From Streptomyces fulvoviolaceus (GTDB lineage: Bacteria; Actinomycetota; Actinomycetes; Streptomycetales; Streptomycetaceae): DNA of 64,000 nucleotides. Of the stretch, positions 34,751-43,153 are shown piece by piece. The notes under the pieces are model-generated. The model was not told where the DNA came from. It worked only from the letters and a program-made list of their open reading frames with translations, and did not search any database. Made by a program: the position numbers and the translations under genes. The stretch spans positions 82,300 through 146,299 of the forward strand of contig NZ_JOEY01000026.1 in the NCBI RefSeq assembly GCF_000718165.1, in the 5' to 3' direction. Positions within the stretch are counted from its first letter, which is position 1. Every line of letters begins with the position of its first letter.

Positions 34751-35359
34751 CTAGCTGAAGCCGCCGCTGAAGTCGCTGTTGAGCTGCGCGGAGCAGATGT
34801 TGTAACCGCCCTGGGCCCGGCCGGTCTTCGTCTTTCCGTCGATGGTGACGGAGCACTGGATGTCGCCGCCGCCCATGAGCTGGGCCGTCACCTGGTAGTA
34901 GAGGGAGTCCTCGTCGACGGTCAGGGTCTTCTTCAGGGGCAGCCCTTTGCCCTCCAGGTTGGTCCCGTCGCTGCCGTAGGTGATGTCGAGACCCGAGGGG
35001 GCCGAGCCCCACACCTTGAACACCGCCTTGCCGCTGGGAGCGGCGTCGGCCGTGTCCGCCGTGTCTGCCTTGGCCTTGGCCGTCCTGGTGACGGTCACGG
35101 TGGGCGCCGGCTCGGCCTCGTCGTCCGCCTGGACCTCGGCCCGGGCCGTCACGGTCACGGTGGGGGCGGGCTCGGCTGAGGTCTTCTCACCGTCGCCGCC
35201 GTTTCCGGCCGAGCCGATGCCCACGCCGAGGAGAAGGATGACCACGGCGACGGGAATGAGGACTCGTTTGCGAGCCCAGCCCGGTCGCGGTGCGGGCAGG
35301 ACGGGCGGCGGCCCGAACCCGGGCGGAGGCGGCGGTGGCGGCGGCTGGGTGTACGACAT
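34751..35359 (-). CDS. MmpS-like membrane-anchored protein
   Basis: These 202 residues have a proline-rich cytoplasmic N-terminus (MSYTQPPPPPPPPGFGPPP), one membrane helix RVLIPVAVVILLLGVGIGSA, a Thr/Val/Glu-rich linker in which APTVTVT occurs twice, and a C-terminal domain (VFKVWGSAPSGLDITYGSDGT, YYQVTAQLMGGGDIQCSVTIDGKTKTGRAQGGYNICSAQL) matching the MmpS family of transport accessory proteins. MmpS proteins assist MmpL exporters in mycobacteria; no MmpL gene is nearby. The start is the ATG at 35359; the upstream 48 codons of open frame are not supported. Confidence 0.8.
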   Translation of the reverse strand: MSYTQPPPPPPPPGFGPPPVLPAPRPGWARKRVLIPVAVVILLLGVGIGSAGNGGDGEKTSAEPAPTVTVTARAEVQADDEAEPAPTVTVTRTAKAKADTADTADAAPSGKAVFKVWGSAPSGLDITYGSDGTNLEGKGLPLKKTLTVDEDSLYYQVTAQLMGGGDIQCSVTIDGKTKTGRAQGGYNICSAQLNSDFSGGFS

Positions 35360-35483
35360 GGTCCCCCCTGAGGTGTTTCGTGGGAGGTGAGCGTAACGGG
35401 AGTTGTGAAGAGAACGTGAGGGATGTGTCGGTAAGGTGATCCAGTTGTGACCGTGCCGTCCGAAAGGCGCAGAGGTACAGGGA

Positions 35484-35513
35484 AGGGCGCGTGCCGGGTG
35501 CGGCACGCGCCCT
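35484..35513. terminator. Perfect 13-bp stem after the GH74 gene
   Basis: AGGGCGCGTGCCG (35484-35496) and CGGCACGCGCCCT (35501-35513) are separated by GGTG. It starts 12 bp past the GH74 stop on its downstream side. Confidence 0.85.
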
Positions 35514-35524
35514 CGACAGCCTGG

Positions 35525-38182
35525 TCAGACGACCGTGCAGCTCTGATCGCCCAGCTTGAACGCGGTCGGTTTCGTGTTCGTGCCCGACCAGTTCCCCGTG
35601 AAGCCGAAGCTCACGGACGAGCCCGCCGCCACGTTGGCGTTCCAGCCCACGTTCTTCGCCGTCACCGCCGAACCCGACTGGGTGTACTCGGCGTTCCAGA
35701 GCTGGCCGATCGTCTGGCCCTCCGCGAAGGTCCAGCCAAGTGACCAGCCACTCCAGGCACTTGAGCCCGTGTTGGCCAGCTGGACGTCCGCCTGGAAGCC
35801 GCCCGACCACTGGTTGGTGACCTCGTACGTCACCGTGCAGGCGCCGGTCGGCGTCGGGGTCGGATCCGTGCCGCCGTCGTCTCCGCCGCTGGTGTCGGAG
35901 CTGTTGCCGTAGACGACACCGCGGCCGTTGGTCGACACGTACACCCGGCCGTAGACCCGCGGGTCACCGGTGATCGCCGCACCCGTCCAACCCCACTGGT
36001 GGGCATCGTCGTTGATACGGGTCCAGGTCGCGCCCTTGTCGGTCGAGCGGAAGATGCCGCGTACGCCGCCGATCTTCGCGCTGGTGTAGAGCGTCTGGTA
36101 CGACGCCCCCGTGGCCGCCTTGCCGAAGCCGATGGTGTCCGCCTGCTCGACGCCCGAGATCTTCGTGAAGGTCGCGCCGGCGTCCGTCGAGTGCCACAGG
36201 CCGTACGCGCCGTCCGTCGCCCCGCCCGCCAGCCAGACGTCGCCCTTCGTGCCGGGCAGCGCCTTGAAGCGGACGCTGTCGCCGGCGGGGAGACCGGTCG
36301 CCGAGGACGCGGTGAAGGTCGCGCCGCCGTCCGTACTGACGTAGAACTTCCCGGACTTGAAGCCGTAGAAGGTCTGCGAATCAACCCGGTCGGACTCGAC
36401 GATCGCGCCGGACGGGATCCCGCTCGACGCCGACCACGACGAGCCGAAGCCCGTCGCGTACTGCACGCCCGTGCCCGCCGGACTCCAGACGAACCGGCTG
36501 CCGTCGGCCGCCGCAGCGACCGTTCCGCCGCCGCTGACACCCGAAGGGTCGCTTCCCGCGAACCAGTTGGCCCCGTTGTCCGTCGAGAACGCGATGTGCG
36601 GGCCCGAGTCGAGGTTGCCGACGCGGACGACCGTGTTCGGGTTCGTCTCGGCGAAGTCCAGGCTGGTGGTCGAGGTGAAGTTCGGCGAGGTGTACATCAT
36701 CGACGGGACCTTGGTCAGGTCCGTGTGCCGGAAGCCGCCGATGTCACCGAGGGCGCTCAGCAGAGGGGCGCCCGAGGGCGGCGACGCGAGGTCGTTGACC
36801 GCCGTCTCCTCCAGGCCCTGCACCATCGGCTTGATGGTGAACTGGCTGCCGGAGTCCCAGTTGGTGAGGTTCTCGGTGCCGTAGACCGTCGCGCCCGTGC
36901 CGTACATCATGTGGTTCGAGTTGAAGGGGTCGATCTCCAGCGACTCGGTCATCCAGCCGAGCTTCGGGGTCTGTTCGGGCGGTGACGGGTTGGCGCCCCA
37001 GGTCAGCCACGGGGAGGACGAGACGTCCATCGTGTAGCGGTTCGAGCGGTTGGGGTACGACGTGTAGTCCCACGCCTTCGTCCAGGTGCCGCCGCTGTCC
37101 GTGGAGCGGAAGATCTGGGTGTCCGGCCACCAGGAGCTGTAGGCGGTGGCCATGACCGTGCCGGGGTGCTGACGGTCGACGGTCAGTCCGCTGAAGCCGT
37201 AGTAGGTGTCGGCCTCGGCGACCGGGCTGATGTTCGTCCAGGTGCCGGTCGCGGTCGCGTACCGCCACAGCTGGCCCTTGCCGCCGTCGTAGGGGCCGCC
37301 CTTGTCGCTGTAGGCGAGGTACAGATAGCCGTTCTCGGCATCCAGGACGCCCTTGTGGGCGAGATATCCCGTCGGCTGCCCGGCGACCCGCGACCAGGTC
37401 GCGCCCGCGTCCGTCGACCGGTACACCGAGTTCTGGAGGTCCGCGACCCCGACGTAGATGGTCTGCGTCGCGCTCCCGGACGTGCCCGTGGACTCGTCGA
37501 AGGTGACCCAGGTGATGCCCTGGTTGTCGCTGGCGTAGCCGCTCGTGTCGCTCGGATCCTGCTGGTAGTTGCCGACGTTGGGGAAGTTCGTCACCTGCGA
37601 CCAGGTGACACCGGAGTCCGTCGAGCGCCACAGACCCTTGCCGCTGGGGGCTCCGAGATACAGCACGCTGTTCTTGTTCGGGTCGACGGTCAGGCGCTCG
37701 CCCATGCCCCGACCCGGCATGTTGCCGCCCAGCTTGAAGGGCAGGTCGGCCTTCTGCCAGCTCGCGCCCCGGTCCGCGGAGCGCATGACGGCGCCGTTCT
37801 TCGGATCCCAGCTGTTGGTGTACGTCCCGACGGCCGCGTACACCCTGTCCGGGTCCACCGAGTCGGAGGCCAGGCTGACCACGCCCGTGTGTCCCCAGTC
37901 GTCCCAGCCGACCGAGTCCAGCAGCGGGGTCCAGGTCTTGGTCGACTCCTGCCAGCGGTAGGCGCCGCCGATGTCGGTACGGGCGTACGCCAGGTTCTTC
38001 TCGGAGCGGTTGAAGACGATGCCGGGGACGAAGCCGCCGCCGTCGATCCGGGCGTTGTTCCAGGTGTAGGTGTCGGCGGCGATGACCGCCTTCGCGGCGG
38101 GCGCGGCCAACGCGGGCGGCGTGCCCGCGAGCAGGCCGGCCGCGAGCGCCAGCACCGCCGTGAGGATGCGGGTTCTTCGCAC
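35525..38182 (-). CDS. Secreted GH74 xyloglucanase with C-terminal CBM2
   Basis: These 885 residues have a signal peptide (RRTRILTAVLALAAGLLAGTPPALA), a GH74 double beta-propeller (YTWNNARIDGGGFVPGIVFNRSEKNLAYARTDIGGAYRW; many TDIGG, SxDxGxxW and STDSGVTW Asp-box blades), a linker SDTSGGDDGGTDPTPTPT and a CBM2 module (CTVTYEVTNQWSGGFQADVQLANTGSSAWSGW to GDQSCTVV, with the two terminal cysteines). It hydrolyses xyloglucan in plant walls. The start is the GTG at 38182 after GGAAAGGAA. A LacI-type site lies 28 bp upstream and a perfect hairpin further upstream. Unlike its neighbours, its CBM2 is C-terminal. Confidence 0.92.
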   Translation of the reverse strand: MRRTRILTAVLALAAGLLAGTPPALAAPAAKAVIAADTYTWNNARIDGGGFVPGIVFNRSEKNLAYARTDIGGAYRWQESTKTWTPLLDSVGWDDWGHTGVVSLASDSVDPDRVYAAVGTYTNSWDPKNGAVMRSADRGASWQKADLPFKLGGNMPGRGMGERLTVDPNKNSVLYLGAPSGKGLWRSTDSGVTWSQVTNFPNVGNYQQDPSDTSGYASDNQGITWVTFDESTGTSGSATQTIYVGVADLQNSVYRSTDAGATWSRVAGQPTGYLAHKGVLDAENGYLYLAYSDKGGPYDGGKGQLWRYATATGTWTNISPVAEADTYYGFSGLTVDRQHPGTVMATAYSSWWPDTQIFRSTDSGGTWTKAWDYTSYPNRSNRYTMDVSSSPWLTWGANPSPPEQTPKLGWMTESLEIDPFNSNHMMYGTGATVYGTENLTNWDSGSQFTIKPMVQGLEETAVNDLASPPSGAPLLSALGDIGGFRHTDLTKVPSMMYTSPNFTSTTSLDFAETNPNTVVRVGNLDSGPHIAFSTDNGANWFAGSDPSGVSGGGTVAAAADGSRFVWSPAGTGVQYATGFGSSWSASSGIPSGAIVESDRVDSQTFYGFKSGKFYVSTDGGATFTASSATGLPAGDSVRFKALPGTKGDVWLAGGATDGAYGLWHSTDAGATFTKISGVEQADTIGFGKAATGASYQTLYTSAKIGGVRGIFRSTDKGATWTRINDDAHQWGWTGAAITGDPRVYGRVYVSTNGRGVVYGNSSDTSGGDDGGTDPTPTPTGACTVTYEVTNQWSGGFQADVQLANTGSSAWSGWSLGWTFAEGQTIGQLWNAEYTQSGSAVTAKNVGWNANVAAGSSVSFGFTGNWSGTNTKPTAFKLGDQSCTVV

Positions 38183-38209
38183 GGGGGTTCCTTTCCGATG
38201 CGGGGTGGG

Positions 38210-38223
38210 GGTAAGCGCTTTCC
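38210..38223 (-). promoter_or_regulatory. LacI-type operator upstream of GH74
   Basis: GGTAAGCGCTTTCC contains the palindromic core AAGCGCTT (38213-38220), typical of LacI-family binding sites. It is related to but distinct from the CebR-type boxes of the other cellulases. Confidence 0.55.
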
Positions 38224-38238
38224 TTGCATCGCGAGAGT

Positions 38239-38277
38239 TGCCGGGCGACCCCCAGTGCGGGAGGGGGTCGCCCGGCA
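38239..38277. terminator. Perfect 15-bp stem hairpin between GH48 and GH74
   Basis: TGCCGGGCGACCCCC (38239-38253) pairs with GGGGGTCGCCCGGCA (38263-38277), loop AGTGCGGGA. It is downstream of GH48 and upstream of the GH74 operator, so it can terminate GH48 transcripts and insulate GH74. Confidence 0.8.
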
Positions 38278-38354
38278 GATCGGCCCCGCCGTCAGGTGAC
38301 GAGACCACGTACACGGAGCTTTCAAGCGGTTCCGAGGAAAGGGCGGTGAGTGGT

Positions 38355-38407
38355 GCGCCCCCTGAGGGGCGCGGGGAACTGCGCGACCAGCCACAACGGA
38401 CCCGCAG
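38355..38407 (-). repeat. Dispersed 3' intergenic repeat, copy 4
   Basis: On the minus strand it reads CTGCGGGTCCGTTGTGGCTG, then TCGCGCAGTTCCCCGCGCCC and a GCGCCCC-TGA-GGGGCGC type end hairpin. It is downstream of the GH48 stop codon by 38 bp, in the forward orientation. Confidence 0.9.
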
Positions 38408-38445
38408 TCAATACACAGCCCAACCCGCGGAGCGCTTGGCGGGGA

Positions 38446-41361
38446 CTATTCGAGAAGCTCCGCATACGAACCCATGGCCAAGGCGATGTCCGCCTGAGCC
38501 CAGAACCGGTGATACGTGAAGGAGGGCGCGGCCCCGCCCGCCAGATACGCCTCGATCTTCGACCACGCCGGATCGTCCTCGTAGAACGACCGGATGGAGT
38601 CGAAGGTCGACGACGAGTTGATCGCGTCGCCGTTCGGCATGGTGCCGGTCCAGCCGCTCGGGACGTACACGCCGTCATCGAAGCGGTTGTAGTCGGCGCG
38701 GGTCTCCGGGACGGCGATGCCCAGGTCGTCCTGGTAGTTGTCCCACATGCCGTCGAGGAGCGCCTTGGCCGTGGTCGCGGCCTCGGTGTCACCGGACCGG
38801 TCCGCGTAGTACGTCAGGGTCTTGGCGTACGCGGCGGCCACACCGACGTCGTTGGTGTAGTCGGCGACGGTGACGTGAAGTCCGCTGTTGGCACCGGGAC
38901 TTGACGCGTTCCAGGTGTCGGGCTGCCCCGACCACTGAAGTGTCGACGGGATCAGGTACGTGCCGTCCGGGTTGATCGTGGTCTTGGACAGCGCCCAGTC
39001 GACCCACTTGTCGAGGACCGTCTTGGCCTGCGCGTTCCCCGTCTGCTGGTAGTACTCGGCGACCCGCTCCATCGACCACGCCTGGAAGCCGAACCACTGG
39101 TTGGACGGCGGGTCGTGGTAGACGGGCTGCTGGTCGTAGTACATGCCGTAGAAGGTGGAGGTGCCGGACGGCGGGGATGCGTAACGACCGGCCCAGCTGT
39201 TGGTCGCACCGCCCGCGATGGCACCCTCGTTGGACTGCAGCCAGCGGTAGAACTCCAGCTGCCGGGTCAGCGAGGTGCCCCAATCGGCCGCGCCCGTCGA
39301 CGACTTGGGCTTCAGGTCGGCGTACGAACTCAGCGCGTAGGCGGCCAGGGGGTTCTGGTAGCCGCCGTGCGTGTGGCTGGAGCCGATGCGCCAGGCCCAG
39401 CCCGCCGCGGTGTCGGTCGCGCCGCCCCAGGCGTAGTACCAGGACATCAGGTAGTGCGAGGCGTCCTTGCCGGTCCCGGCCGCGCAGGTGGTCGGGCCGA
39501 CGCAGTTGCCGACCTTCTTGAAGTACTTGTCGTACATCGAGTAGCGCAGGTAGTCGCCCATCTTCGCGGCCTTGCCGACGGTCGCGGAGACGTCACCGCC
39601 CTTGCCCTGCTCCTTGGCCCAGACGTCCGCCCAGTACGCGGCCTGCACCGCACGTGCGTCGGCGTCCGGGGCGTTGGTGAACTTCCACTGCTTGGAGTAG
39701 GAGGCGTCACCGGTGAAGAGGTCCAGGTACCCGTTCGTACCGCCGTACTTGAACTGGTCGCAGGTCGGCTGCGGCACCGTCTCCCACACCGACTCCTGCG
39801 CGCCGCGCTGGAAGGTGTTGATGTACGACGGTCCGGTGTCGGCCGGGCCCGCCTCACAGTTGCCCGGCGAGTTGCCGTAGCCGTAGACGTTGTCGACGTC
39901 CTGCAGCCAGTGCATGCCGTAGACGTCGTCCGTGCTGTACGCCGACTTCAGTTCGGCGGCGATCGGGTCCGGGCCGACCGGGACCGACGAGTTGAGCGCC
40001 GCCGGGTACTCGTTGGGGGTGTCCAGCTCGGGCGCGTACGTCGCCGGCTTCGAGGCGTTGTAGAAGGAGTTGGTCGGCTGGTCGGCGTGGGTCGGGATCA
40101 TGTACTTCTCCATGATGTCCCAGGCCCCGTTGAACTTCGACCAGTCACCGCTGACCTTGCCGTACATGGCCTGCAGCCAGAGAAGGTAGCTGTACGCCTC
40201 CGACGTGGTCTCGTGGCCGTGGTCCGGCGCCTCGACGATCAGCGTCTCGACCGAGTGGTAGGGGATGCCCTCGGGCGAGAAGTAGCCGCTGGCCGGGTTG
40301 GTGATCTTGCCGTACAGCTCCAGGAACCGGGCGTCGTACTCGCCCGCCGCCGCGATCTGGGTGACCGTCACCGAGGACTTGGCATGGCCGGTCGCCGTCG
40401 ACTCGAAGGTCGCCGCGCCCGTGCCGGAGGAGTCTGCCGTGACGGTGACGTTCTGGGCGGTGTTCCAGTTCGACGGGGTGAAGGTCAGGGAAGCCCCGCC
40501 GGTCACGGACAGGCCCGAGTTGCCGCTCGCGCGGGCGGTAGTCACGGTCACGTTCGCGGACGGCTGCGTCGACAGCCTCACCCCGAACGTGCCCGTCTCG
40601 CCCTGCTGGACGGCCAGTTGGGTGGTCGAGGCGACGACCGTGGGACCCGAGGCGACCGTGATGCCCACCGGGGTGGACTCCGCCGACGCGCCCAGGCTGT
40701 CGTACGCCTTCGCCAGGAGAGAATGACTGCCCACGGTCAAACTTGAGGCCGAAAGAGAGTAGGGCGAGGTCGTGTCCGTACCCAGCAGCGTGGTGTTGTC
40801 GTAGAACTCCACCTTGCTGATCGTCGCGCTGTCCGCGGCCGCGGCGGTCGCCGCGAGCGGGACGGCGTCGCCCTGGGTGTAGACGGCGCCGGCCGCCGGG
40901 CTGGTCAGCACGGTGATCGGCGGCTGGTGCGCACCGGTGCAACTGGTGCCGTTGATCGCGAAGTTCGTGGGGGCGGCGTTCGTGCCGCTGTAGGTGAACT
41001 GCGCGCCGGTGGTGACGGCGGCGCCGGCGGCGATCGTCGCGTTGTACGAGGCGCTCGTCACCGTGACCGCCTGGCCGGACTGGGACCAGGTGCCGTTCCA
41101 GCCGTTCGACAACTTCTGGCTGCCGGCGTAGCTGTAGGTCAGCGTCCAGCCGTCGATGGCGTCCGTGCCGCGGTTGGTGATCGTCAGGTCCGCGGTGAAG
41201 CCGGCGCCCCAGTCGTTTGTCTTGTAGTCAACGCTGCACTGAACTGCGGCTGCCTGGGCGGGAGTTGAACCCGAACTCAACATCGCGAACGGCAGTGCCA
41301 GGGCCGCCACGACGGCGGTCCATAAGCGCCGGACAGTCCGGCGTCTCCTTCTGGGGGGCAT
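38446..41361 (-). CDS. Secreted GH48 cellulase with N-terminal CBM2
   Basis: These 971 residues begin with a Tat-like basic signal peptide ([29 protein letters not shown], ending TPAQAA), then CBM2 (about 38-140, [23 protein letters not shown] to INGTSCTG), a bacterial Ig-like domain (about 145-235, [25 protein letters not shown]), a Calx-beta-like region (about 240-340, [19 protein letters not shown]) and the GH48 domain from [45 protein letters not shown] carries the catalytic glutamate. GH48 enzymes are processive exoglucanases. The start is the ATG at 41361. It diverges from GH5 across a region with CebR-type boxes. Confidence 0.95.
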   Translation of the reverse strand: MPPRRRRRTVRRLWTAVVAALALPFAMLSSGSTPAQAAAVQCSVDYKTNDWGAGFTADLTITNRGTDAIDGWTLTYSYAGSQKLSNGWNGTWSQSGQAVTVTSASYNATIAAGAAVTTGAQFTYSGTNAAPTNFAINGTSCTGAHQPPITVLTSPAAGAVYTQGDAVPLAATAAAADSATISKVEFYDNTTLLGTDTTSPYSLSASSLTVGSHSLLAKAYDSLGASAESTPVGITVASGPTVVASTTQLAVQQGETGTFGVRLSTQPSANVTVTTARASGNSGLSVTGGASLTFTPSNWNTAQNVTVTADSSGTGAATFESTATGHAKSSVTVTQIAAAGEYDARFLELYGKITNPASGYFSPEGIPYHSVETLIVEAPDHGHETTSEAYSYLLWLQAMYGKVSGDWSKFNGAWDIMEKYMIPTHADQPTNSFYNASKPATYAPELDTPNEYPAALNSSVPVGPDPIAAELKSAYSTDDVYGMHWLQDVDNVYGYGNSPGNCEAGPADTGPSYINTFQRGAQESVWETVPQPTCDQFKYGGTNGYLDLFTGDASYSKQWKFTNAPDADARAVQAAYWADVWAKEQGKGGDVSATVGKAAKMGDYLRYSMYDKYFKKVGNCVGPTTCAAGTGKDASHYLMSWYYAWGGATDTAAGWAWRIGSSHTHGGYQNPLAAYALSSYADLKPKSSTGAADWGTSLTRQLEFYRWLQSNEGAIAGGATNSWAGRYASPPSGTSTFYGMYYDQQPVYHDPPSNQWFGFQAWSMERVAEYYQQTGNAQAKTVLDKWVDWALSKTTINPDGTYLIPSTLQWSGQPDTWNASSPGANSGLHVTVADYTNDVGVAAAYAKTLTYYADRSGDTEAATTAKALLDGMWDNYQDDLGIAVPETRADYNRFDDGVYVPSGWTGTMPNGDAINSSSTFDSIRSFYEDDPAWSKIEAYLAGGAAPSFTYHRFWAQADIALAMGSYAELLE

Positions 41362-41391
41362 GTGCTGGTTCCTCCTTGCGGCTCGGAGAAG

Positions 41392-41458
41392 TCAAGGCTT
41401 GAACCAGTGGGAGCGCTCCCATGGTGGAGGTGAGGGGGATAGGGGTCAAGGTGCTTGA
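41392..41458. promoter_or_regulatory. Two TCAAG-CTTGA dyads flanking the GH48 box
   Basis: TCAAG-G-CTTGA (41392-41402) and TCAAG-GTG-CTTGA (41446-41458) flank the CebR-type box. On the minus strand, the second contains TTGACC, usable as a -35 for GH48. Their pairing around the operator suggests a second regulator or spaced promoter elements. Confidence 0.45.
41408..41421. promoter_or_regulatory. CebR-type operator of GH48
   Basis: TGGGAGCGCTCCCA is a perfect 14-bp palindrome identical to the established Streptomyces CebR box, which binds the cellobiose-responsive repressor. It lies 46 bp upstream of the GH48 start codon. Confidence 0.85.
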
Positions 41459-41462
41459 AGAG

Positions 41463-41529
41463 TCGAAAAGATTCGATGGGTGGGGCTCGGGAAAAGTCAA
41501 GTGACTCCTCTGTTCTTTGCCGTCACTTG
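41463..41529. promoter_or_regulatory. Further dyads in the GH48/GH5 divergent region
   Basis: TCGAA-AAGA-TTCGA lies at 41463-41476. CAAGTGAC (41498-41505) and GTCACTTG (41522-41529) form a perfect 8-bp inverted repeat. Both lie between the two CebR-type boxes and probably belong to promoters or additional regulator sites. Confidence 0.45.
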
Positions 41530-41551
41530 GCGCTAGCTTCATGGGCACCAG

Positions 41552-41565
41552 TGGGAGCGATTCCA
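41552..41565. promoter_or_regulatory. Degenerate CebR-type operator of GH5/GH6
   Basis: TGGGAGCGATTCCA differs from the perfect box by two bases in its right half. It lies 47 bp before the GH5 start, mirroring the GH48 box, so both arms of the divergent region carry a site at nearly the same distance. Confidence 0.75.
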
Positions 41566-41612
41566 TCAGTCGACGCGTCCGTAACGACGCGCTGATCTGC
41601 AAGGAGTCGCTC

Positions 41613-43109
41613 ATGCGACACCCCCCGCGTCACCCCCCGCGTTCAGTACTTTTAGCCGTCGCCGGTGCGGTCGCCCTTCTCGGGTCCGTGACGGTGCCGG
41701 TGGTCACGGCCTCCGGGGCCGCCCCCGCGTGCACGGTGGAGTACTCCGTCACCAGCCAGTGGGACACCGGCTTCCAGGGCGCCGTGACGATCACCAACAA
41801 CACGGCGGCGCTGAGCAGTTGGGCGCTCACCTTCGACCTCGCAGCCGGCCAGAAGCTCAACCAGGGCTGGAACGCCAAGTGGTCCCAGTCCGGTACGGCC
41901 GTCACCGCGGCCAACGAGAGCTACAACGGCTCGCTGGCCTCCGGTGCGAGCGTTGGTGCCGGGTTCCTCGCCTCCTGGTCGGGGAGCAACGCCGTACCGA
42001 CGTCGTTCAAGCTGAACGGCGTCGCGTGCAACGTGGATGCCGAGCCGTCGCCCACGCCGACACCGACCGACCCGGCGCCGGACCCGGATGACGGCACGGT
42101 GCCCGCCCTGCACGTTTCCGGCAACAAGCTCGTGGACGCCGACGGCACCACCCGTCGCCTGCTCGGCGTGAACCGGTCCGGCGGCGAGTTCATGTGCGTC
42201 CAGGGCCGAGGTATCTGGGACGGCCCGGTCGACGACGCCTCCGTGAAGGCCATCGCCGACTGGAACGCCAACACCGTGCGCATACCGCTCAACGAGGAGT
42301 GCTGGCTGGGCCTTTCCAACATCGACCCTGCGTACGCAGGCGCCAACTACATCAACGCCGTCAAGGACCTCGTGACTAAGGTCAAGGCCAACGGCATGAC
42401 GCCGCTGCTCGAACTGCACTGGTCCTACGGGCAGTACACCGGCAACTCGGCCGGCTGCTCCGACGTGCACGCCAGCTGTCAGAAGCCGATGCCGAACATG
42501 CAGTACACGCCGTCCTTCTGGGCCTCGGTGGCGAACACCTTCAAGGACGACGCGACGGTCGTGTTCGACCTGTTCAACGAGCCCTACCCGGACCGCGCCA
42601 CCGCCACGACCACCCAGGCGTGGGAGTGCTGGCGAGACGGCGGCACCTGCTCCGGCATCGGATACGAAGTCGCCGGTATGCAGGATCTGGTCGACAGCAT
42701 CCGGGGTACCGGCGCCACGAACCCGATCCTGGTCGGCGGGCTCGCCTACTCGAACGACCTGAGCCAGTGGCTGACGTACAAGCCGAGCGACCCGGCGGGC
42801 AATCTCGCCGCCGCCTGGCACGTGTACAACTTCAACACCTGCTCCACCGAGAGCTGCTGGAACTCCACGCTCGCCCCGGTGGCCGCCCAAGTCCCCCTCG
42901 TGGCAGGGGAGATCGGCGAGAACACCTGCTCGCACGGTTTCGTCGACCAGGTCATGAAGTGGTTCGACGACCGCGGCCTGTCCTACCTGGGCTGGACCTG
43001 GAACACCTGGGACTGCTCCTCCGGACCGTCCCTGATCACCGGCTACGACGGCACACCCACCGCGTACGGCATCGGCCTGCGCGACCACCTGCGCTCACTC
43101 GACGGATAA
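41613..43109 (+). CDS. Secreted GH5 endoglucanase with N-terminal CBM2
   Basis: These 498 residues have a signal peptide (RSVLLAVAGAVALLGSVTVPVVTAS), CBM2 (about 37-140, ACTVEYSVTSQWDTGFQGAVTI to LNGVACNVD), a Pro/Thr linker (PSPTPTPTDPAPDPDDG) and a GH5 barrel (LHVSGNKLVDADGTTRRLLGVNRSGGEFMC). Catalytic residues lie in VFDLFNEPYPD (acid/base Glu) and LVAGEIGENTC (nucleophile Glu). AAGGAG precedes the ATG. Codon 14 is TTA (41652-41654) inside the signal peptide, so bldA control is expected. It is 44 bp before GH6 on the same strand and likely co-transcribed with it. Confidence 0.95.
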   Translation: MRHPPRHPPRSVLLAVAGAVALLGSVTVPVVTASGAAPACTVEYSVTSQWDTGFQGAVTITNNTAALSSWALTFDLAAGQKLNQGWNAKWSQSGTAVTAANESYNGSLASGASVGAGFLASWSGSNAVPTSFKLNGVACNVDAEPSPTPTPTDPAPDPDDGTVPALHVSGNKLVDADGTTRRLLGVNRSGGEFMCVQGRGIWDGPVDDASVKAIADWNANTVRIPLNEECWLGLSNIDPAYAGANYINAVKDLVTKVKANGMTPLLELHWSYGQYTGNSAGCSDVHASCQKPMPNMQYTPSFWASVANTFKDDATVVFDLFNEPYPDRATATTTQAWECWRDGGTCSGIGYEVAGMQDLVDSIRGTGATNPILVGGLAYSNDLSQWLTYKPSDPAGNLAAAWHVYNFNTCSTESCWNSTLAPVAAQVPLVAGEIGENTCSHGFVDQVMKWFDDRGLSYLGWTWNTWDCSSGPSLITGYDGTPTAYGIGLRDHLRSLDG

Positions 43110-43153
43110 CTCCCGACGGACAACTCCCTCGACCGAGAAGGAAACCCGCACTC

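Noticed and set aside
41262-41285. tRNA T-arm-like GAGTTGAACCCGAACTC word
   Set aside because: It lies inside the GH48 signal-peptide coding region and no anticodon or acceptor stem surrounds it.
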